Shown here: in pieces, positions 5,369 to 7,324 of the stretch
Numbering within the stretch: the first letter of the stretch is position 1
How the letters are laid out: each line of letters starts with the position of its first letter
NCBI GenBank assembly: GCA_014380205.1
Contig: JACMKH010000096.1
Span: 1 to 7,324, forward strand
Source: Sphingomonadaceae bacterium
GTDB taxonomy: Bacteria > Pseudomonadota > Alphaproteobacteria > Sphingomonadales > Sphingomonadaceae
Length of the DNA stretch: 7,324 nucleotides
Direction of reading: 5' to 3'
The notes under the pieces: generated by a model
What the model was told of the DNA's origin: nothing
The model's database searches: none
The model's input: only the letters and a program-made list of their open reading frames with translations
Made by a program: the position numbers and the translations under genes

Positions 5369-6919
5369 GACGACGGCCGGCCGCTCGGCACGCTGAGCTG
5401 GACCCCGCGGCGTCCGGGCCTGCTGTTGATGCGGAACGTGCTGCCGCTCGTCCTTGTCGGCCTTGCTCTTGCCATCATGGTCGTGTCGGCGCTGGCGCGG
5501 CGGCTCTTCTCCGCCTCCCGCGCGCTCGAAGCCCGCGAGGCGGCGGCCCAGCATCTGGCGAACCACGACGCGCTCACCGGGCTTCCCAACCGGCGCCTGC
5601 TCGAGACCGAGCTCGTCACCTTCGCCGAACGGGCCGAGCGGAGCGGCGCGCGCCTCGCCATCGCCTGCGTCGATGTCGACCGGTTCAAGGATATCAACGA
5701 CACGCTCGGCCATCATGCCGGCGACCAGCTGATCTGCGGCCTCGGCGACCGGCTGCGTGCGACGGTGAGGGGCGACGACTTCATTGCCCGGCTCGGCGGC
5801 GACGAGTTTGCGGTCCTGCGCGTCTGCAGGGACGATGAGGACGCCGACGCGTTGCTGGCGGCGGTCCGCGGCTGCTTCGCCGATCCGTTCAGGATCACCG
5901 GCCACCTCGTCGAGGCCAATGCGTCCGCGGGCATCGCCTTCGCGCAACGGGGCCGCTCGTTCGAGGATCTGATGCGCGAGGCGGACATCGCCCTCTACGA
6001 AGCCAAAGCCAGCGGGCGCGGCTGCGACGTGCGCTTCGAAGCTTCGATGGGGCGGAAGATCGAGAAGCGCCGCATGCTCGAGGTCGACCTGCGCAAGGCG
6101 ATCGCCCAAGGCGAGCTTTCGGTCCTCTATCAACCGATCGTGGAGGCATCGAGCGGCCTGATCAGCTCGGTCGAGGCCTTGTGCCGCTGGACCAGCGCGC
6201 GCCACGGCCAGGTCCCGCCCGACGTCTTCATCCCGATCGCCGAGGAATCCGGCCTGATGGCGGATCTCGGCCGCTTCGTCATCGAGCAGGCAATCACCGA
6301 TAGCTTGCGCTGGCCGCAGCTCCACACCGCGATCAACGTCTCGGCCGCCCAGCTGCGCTCGGTCTCGATCCTCGAGGATCTGATCGAGCCCGCCGAGCGT
6401 CTCGGCGTCAGCCCGGAGCGGATCACGATCGAGATCACCGAATCGGTGCTGCTGTCGAACGACAGCCACACGGCGCGCATGCTGCAGACGCTCAAGGAGT
6501 GCGGCTTCGCGCTGGCCCTCGACGATTTCGGCACCGGCTATTCGAGCCTCGCCTACATCCGCGACTTCCCCTTCGACCGGCTCAAGATCGACCGCAGCTT
6601 CGTGCACGGGCTCAAGAATTCGGACCGCGCGCTGGCGATCATCGAGGCGGTCGCCAATTTCGGCCGGATCCTCGGCAAGGACGTCGTCGCCGAGGGGATC
6701 GAGACCGAAGCGGAGATGCAGGCGATGCAGCGCGTCGGCTGCACCCACCTCCAGGGCTGGCTGTTCTCCAAGGCGGTGCCCGCGGCGCGGATCGAGACGA
6801 TGGTCGCGCTCGGCCGGCTGAGCGCGGCGCGGGGCGACGCGATCACGCCGGACCCGGATGAGGGTAAGGTGGCACAACGGGTCATCACCCGCCGCGGCCG
6901 ACCCGGCCGGGCGGCCTAA
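4448..6919 (+). CDS. tyrS: chimeric ORF: C-terminally truncated tyrosyl-tRNA synthetase fused in frame to membrane-anchored GGDEF-EAL
   Basis: One uninterrupted 823-codon frame joins two proteins that are normally separate. Residues 1 to about 303 are a class I tyrosyl-tRNA synthetase. From about 304-310 the sequence is a c-di-GMP enzyme: a short periplasmic-type stub ([15 protein letters not shown], 310-324), a hydrophobic segment (331-350), GGDEF (about 366-527) and EAL (about 543-787), then a basic tail. A normal TyrRS has roughly 400-420 residues with an S4 RNA-binding domain at the end, and that part is absent. A GGDEF-EAL protein with such a stub normally has an N-terminal membrane helix and a periplasmic sensor, also absent. 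ATG 4448 gives [16 protein letters not shown], the usual TyrRS N-terminus. An in-frame ATG at 4415 would add 11 atypical residues. No clear SD is visible. It may be a real deletion fusion or an assembly chimera. The ORF is certain but its biological reality is not. Confidence 0.85.
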   Translation: MTEFRSDLLRLLEARGHIYQMTDAAGLDALATKESVTGYIGFDCTGPSLHVGSLVQIMTLRRLQKCGHKPIVIMGGGTTKIGDPSDKTEARPMLTAEQIGANKRSLMRIFERFLDFGEGPTGAVMIDNADWLDALEYIPFLRDAGRHFSINRMLTLEAVKQRLDREQSLSFLEFNYMILQAYDFVELYRRTGCRVQFGGSEQWSNIVAGIDLGRRMEGVELFGLTSPLITTADGGKMGKTAEGAVWLHEDFLPSYDYWQFWRNTHDADVGRFLAMFTELPDGEIARLAALEGAELNEAKKILADGATDDGRPLGTLSWTPRRPGLLLMRNVLPLVLVGLALAIMVVSALARRLFSASRALEAREAAAQHLANHDALTGLPNRRLLETELVTFAERAERSGARLAIACVDVDRFKDINDTLGHHAGDQLICGLGDRLRATVRGDDFIARLGGDEFAVLRVCRDDEDADALLAAVRGCFADPFRITGHLVEANASAGIAFAQRGRSFEDLMREADIALYEAKASGRGCDVRFEASMGRKIEKRRMLEVDLRKAIAQGELSVLYQPIVEASSGLISSVEALCRWTSARHGQVPPDVFIPIAEESGLMADLGRFVIEQAITDSLRWPQLHTAINVSAAQLRSVSILEDLIEPAERLGVSPERITIEITESVLLSNDSHTARMLQTLKECGFALALDDFGTGYSSLAYIRDFPFDRLKIDRSFVHGLKNSDRALAIIEAVANFGRILGKDVVAEGIETEAEMQAMQRVGCTHLQGWLFSKAVPAARIETMVALGRLSAARGDAITPDPDEGKVAQRVITRRGRPGRAA
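5372..6919 (+). other. membrane anchor + GGDEF + EAL module within the chimera
   Basis: Residues 309-823 look like the C-terminal part of a sensor-type diguanylate cyclase/phosphodiesterase. The pre-membrane stub and the helix at 331-350 resemble proteins with a periplasmic CHASE-type sensor. In the GGDEF domain, [11 protein letters not shown] (373-383), [18 protein letters not shown] (409-426) and an exact GGDEF (450-454) are intact. R441-x-x-D444, five residues upstream, forms the product-inhibition I-site. In the EAL domain, YQPIVE (561-566), EAL (576-578), N630, E662/E665, DDFGTGYSS (692-700), K713 in LKIDRSF, EGIE (749-752) and QGWLF (769-773) are all present. Both synthesis and hydrolysis of c-di-GMP are therefore chemically plausible. 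With no sensor and an abnormal N-terminus, regulation and membrane insertion are uncertain. Confidence 0.9.
5438..5497 (+). other. predicted transmembrane helix of the chimera
   Basis: Residues 331-350 ([20 protein letters not shown]) form the only strongly hydrophobic stretch in the 823-residue chimera. Arg residues flank both sides (R321, R322 and R329 before; R351 and R352 after), so charge does not settle its orientation. In the parent c-di-GMP protein it would be the last helix before the cytoplasmic GGDEF. Confidence 0.8.
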
Positions 6920-6932
6920 GCGGGTCCTTTTT
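6900..6932 (+). terminator. probable Rho-independent terminator of the GGDEF-EAL gene
   Basis: GACCCG (6900-6905) pairs perfectly with CGGGTC (6921-6926) and is followed directly by CTTTTT (6927-6932). The 15-base interior can add a small GCC/GGC inner stem (6906-6908 with 6913-6915). The 5' arm lies inside the last codons and the TAA (6917-6919) is in the loop, so the terminator overlaps the end of the gene and insulates the cold-shock gene downstream. Confidence 0.6.
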
Positions 6933-6951
6933 CCTCATTTAGCCTGCCGGA

Positions 6952-6980
6952 TTGTATATTTACGCCGCTGCGCCTATATC
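6952..6980 (+). promoter_or_regulatory. sigma70-like promoter of the cold-shock gene
   Basis: TTGTAT (6952-6957) and TATATC (6975-6980) are separated by exactly 17 bases in a short AT-rich island of otherwise very GC-rich DNA, just after the terminator. The start of transcription would be near 6987, giving a leader of about 117 bases, which suits a cold-shock gene with a long 5' untranslated region. An alternative -10 (TATATT, 6955-6960) has no good -35. Confidence 0.55.
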
Positions 6981-7052
6981 GGTCGGGCTGACGTCGCCTG
7001 CGAGCGAATCTGACGCCCTTGGGCCTCTCTCTTCCTTTCAAGCTGCCACGGC

Positions 7053-7076
7053 CCCGCCGCGCCTTTTGCGCGCGGG
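7053..7076 (+). promoter_or_regulatory. leader hairpin upstream of the cold-shock gene
   Basis: CCCG (7053-7056) and CGCGC (7058-7062), with one bulged C at 7057, pair with GCGCG (7068-7072) and CGGG (7073-7076) around a CTTTT loop. The stem ends 14 bases before the AAAGGA ribosome-binding site (7091-7096), which leaves that site in a single-stranded stretch. No U-tract follows, so it is not a standard terminator. A role in leader stability or temperature response is inferred from its position only. Confidence 0.45.
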
Positions 7077-7103
7077 CAATCTTTGTTTCGAAAGGACCCG
7101 ATC

Positions 7104-7313
7104 ATGGCTATCGGCACCGTTAAATTCTTCAATACCGACCGCGGCTACGGCTTCATCACCAACGAAGCCGGCGGCCCCGACGCCTTCGTCCATATCAGCG
7201 CCGTCGAGCGCGCCGGCATGTCGAGCCTCTAGGAGGGCCTGAAGGTCAGCTACGAGCTCGAGACCGGCAACAACGGCAAGACTTCGGCGGTCAACCTCTC
7301 GCACGCCTCCTAA
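7104..7313 (+). pseudogene. CspA-family cold-shock protein gene with in-frame TAG at codon 43
   Basis: The frame encodes a small cold-shock-domain protein (an OB-fold single-stranded nucleic-acid binder and RNA chaperone). TVKFFNTDRGYGFI (5-18) contains RNP1 and DAFVHIS (26-32) is RNP2. AAAGGA at 7091-7096 lies 7 bases before ATG 7104, an excellent ribosome-binding site. After GMSSL (38-42) codon 43 is TAG (7230-7232), where family members usually have Gln, Thr or Arg before Glu-Gly. The same frame then continues with EGLKVSYELETGNNGK and SAVNLSHAS to TAA 7311-7313, giving a normal 69-residue length. A single CAG-to-TAG change explains this. The 42-residue product would lack the last two beta-strands and probably not fold. 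It is either a recently inactivated copy or a sequencing error. The fact that everything after the stop remains perfectly family-like favours a very recent or artificial change. Confidence 0.85.
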
Positions 7314-7324
7314 AGCATGGCCAA

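Noticed and set aside
4763..6877. A 704-codon open frame on the minus strand opposite the TyrRS/GGDEF-EAL gene
   Set aside because: It mirrors the codon pattern of a well-supported plus-strand gene in very GC-rich DNA, where antisense stops are rare. It shows Arg/Asp/Gly-rich low-complexity composition and no recognisable domain.
7230..7241. TAGGAGGG at the csp nonsense codon acting as a re-initiation site, or TAG read as pyrrolysine
   Set aside because: No ATG, GTG or TTG lies at proper spacing after AGGAGG, and a restart would lack both RNP motifs. Pyrrolysine is not expected in this type of bacterium and has no rationale in a cold-shock protein.
7317..7324. ATGGCCAA at the right edge as the start of another gene
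   Set aside because: Only eight bases are visible and there is no SD in the few bases between it and the previous stop. It cannot be supported.

Overview
The window is high-GC, gene-dense DNA with short intergenic gaps. It looks like an alphaproteobacterium, most likely a sphingomonad (order Sphingomonadales). That assignment rests on protein resemblance recalled from memory (a DOMON-like protein next to a DUF1343/NamZ protein, TPR-sulfotransferase, DUF4112, the TyrRS style), not on a search. No rRNA, tRNA, CRISPR, insertion sequence or phage gene was seen.

Layout, left to right. (1) The C-terminal tail of an ABC-transporter peptide-type substrate-binding protein, 2-184 (+). (2) A DUF4112 small membrane protein, 224-658 (+), whose stop overlaps the stop of the next gene. 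(3) A TPR-sulfotransferase, 655-2115 (-). (4) A two-CBS-domain protein, 2233-2640 (+), divergent from the sulfotransferase across a 117-bp gap. (5) A minus-strand two-gene operon: a DOMON-like protein (3852-4415, TTG start) followed by a DUF1343/NamZ-type exo-beta-N-acetylmuramidase (2656-3855), coupled by an ATGA overlap. (6) Divergent from that operon, a single open frame at 4448-6919 (+) that starts as tyrosyl-tRNA synthetase and, near residue 303-309, switches in frame to a membrane anchor, a GGDEF domain and an EAL domain. A probable intrinsic terminator overlaps its stop codon. (7) A 184-bp leader with a good sigma70-like promoter and a hairpin, leading into a CspA-family cold-shock gene that carries an in-frame TAG at codon 43.

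The most notable object is the TyrRS-GGDEF-EAL chimera. All GGDEF and EAL catalytic motifs and the TyrRS active-site motifs are present. The TyrRS tRNA-binding C-terminus (end of the helical domain plus the S4 domain) and the expected N-terminal sensor of the GGDEF-EAL protein are both missing. The predicted topology is contradictory, because both halves need the cytoplasm but only one membrane helix lies between them. The sequence alone cannot separate a real deletion fusion from a mis-assembled contig. The nonsense codon in the nearby cold-shock gene is a second reason to check the right-hand third of the window against reads.

The other genes are probably ordinary chromosomal housekeeping or accessory genes. 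The DOMON-like/NamZ pair is the clearest functional unit, probably in peptidoglycan (MurNAc) turnover or recycling.
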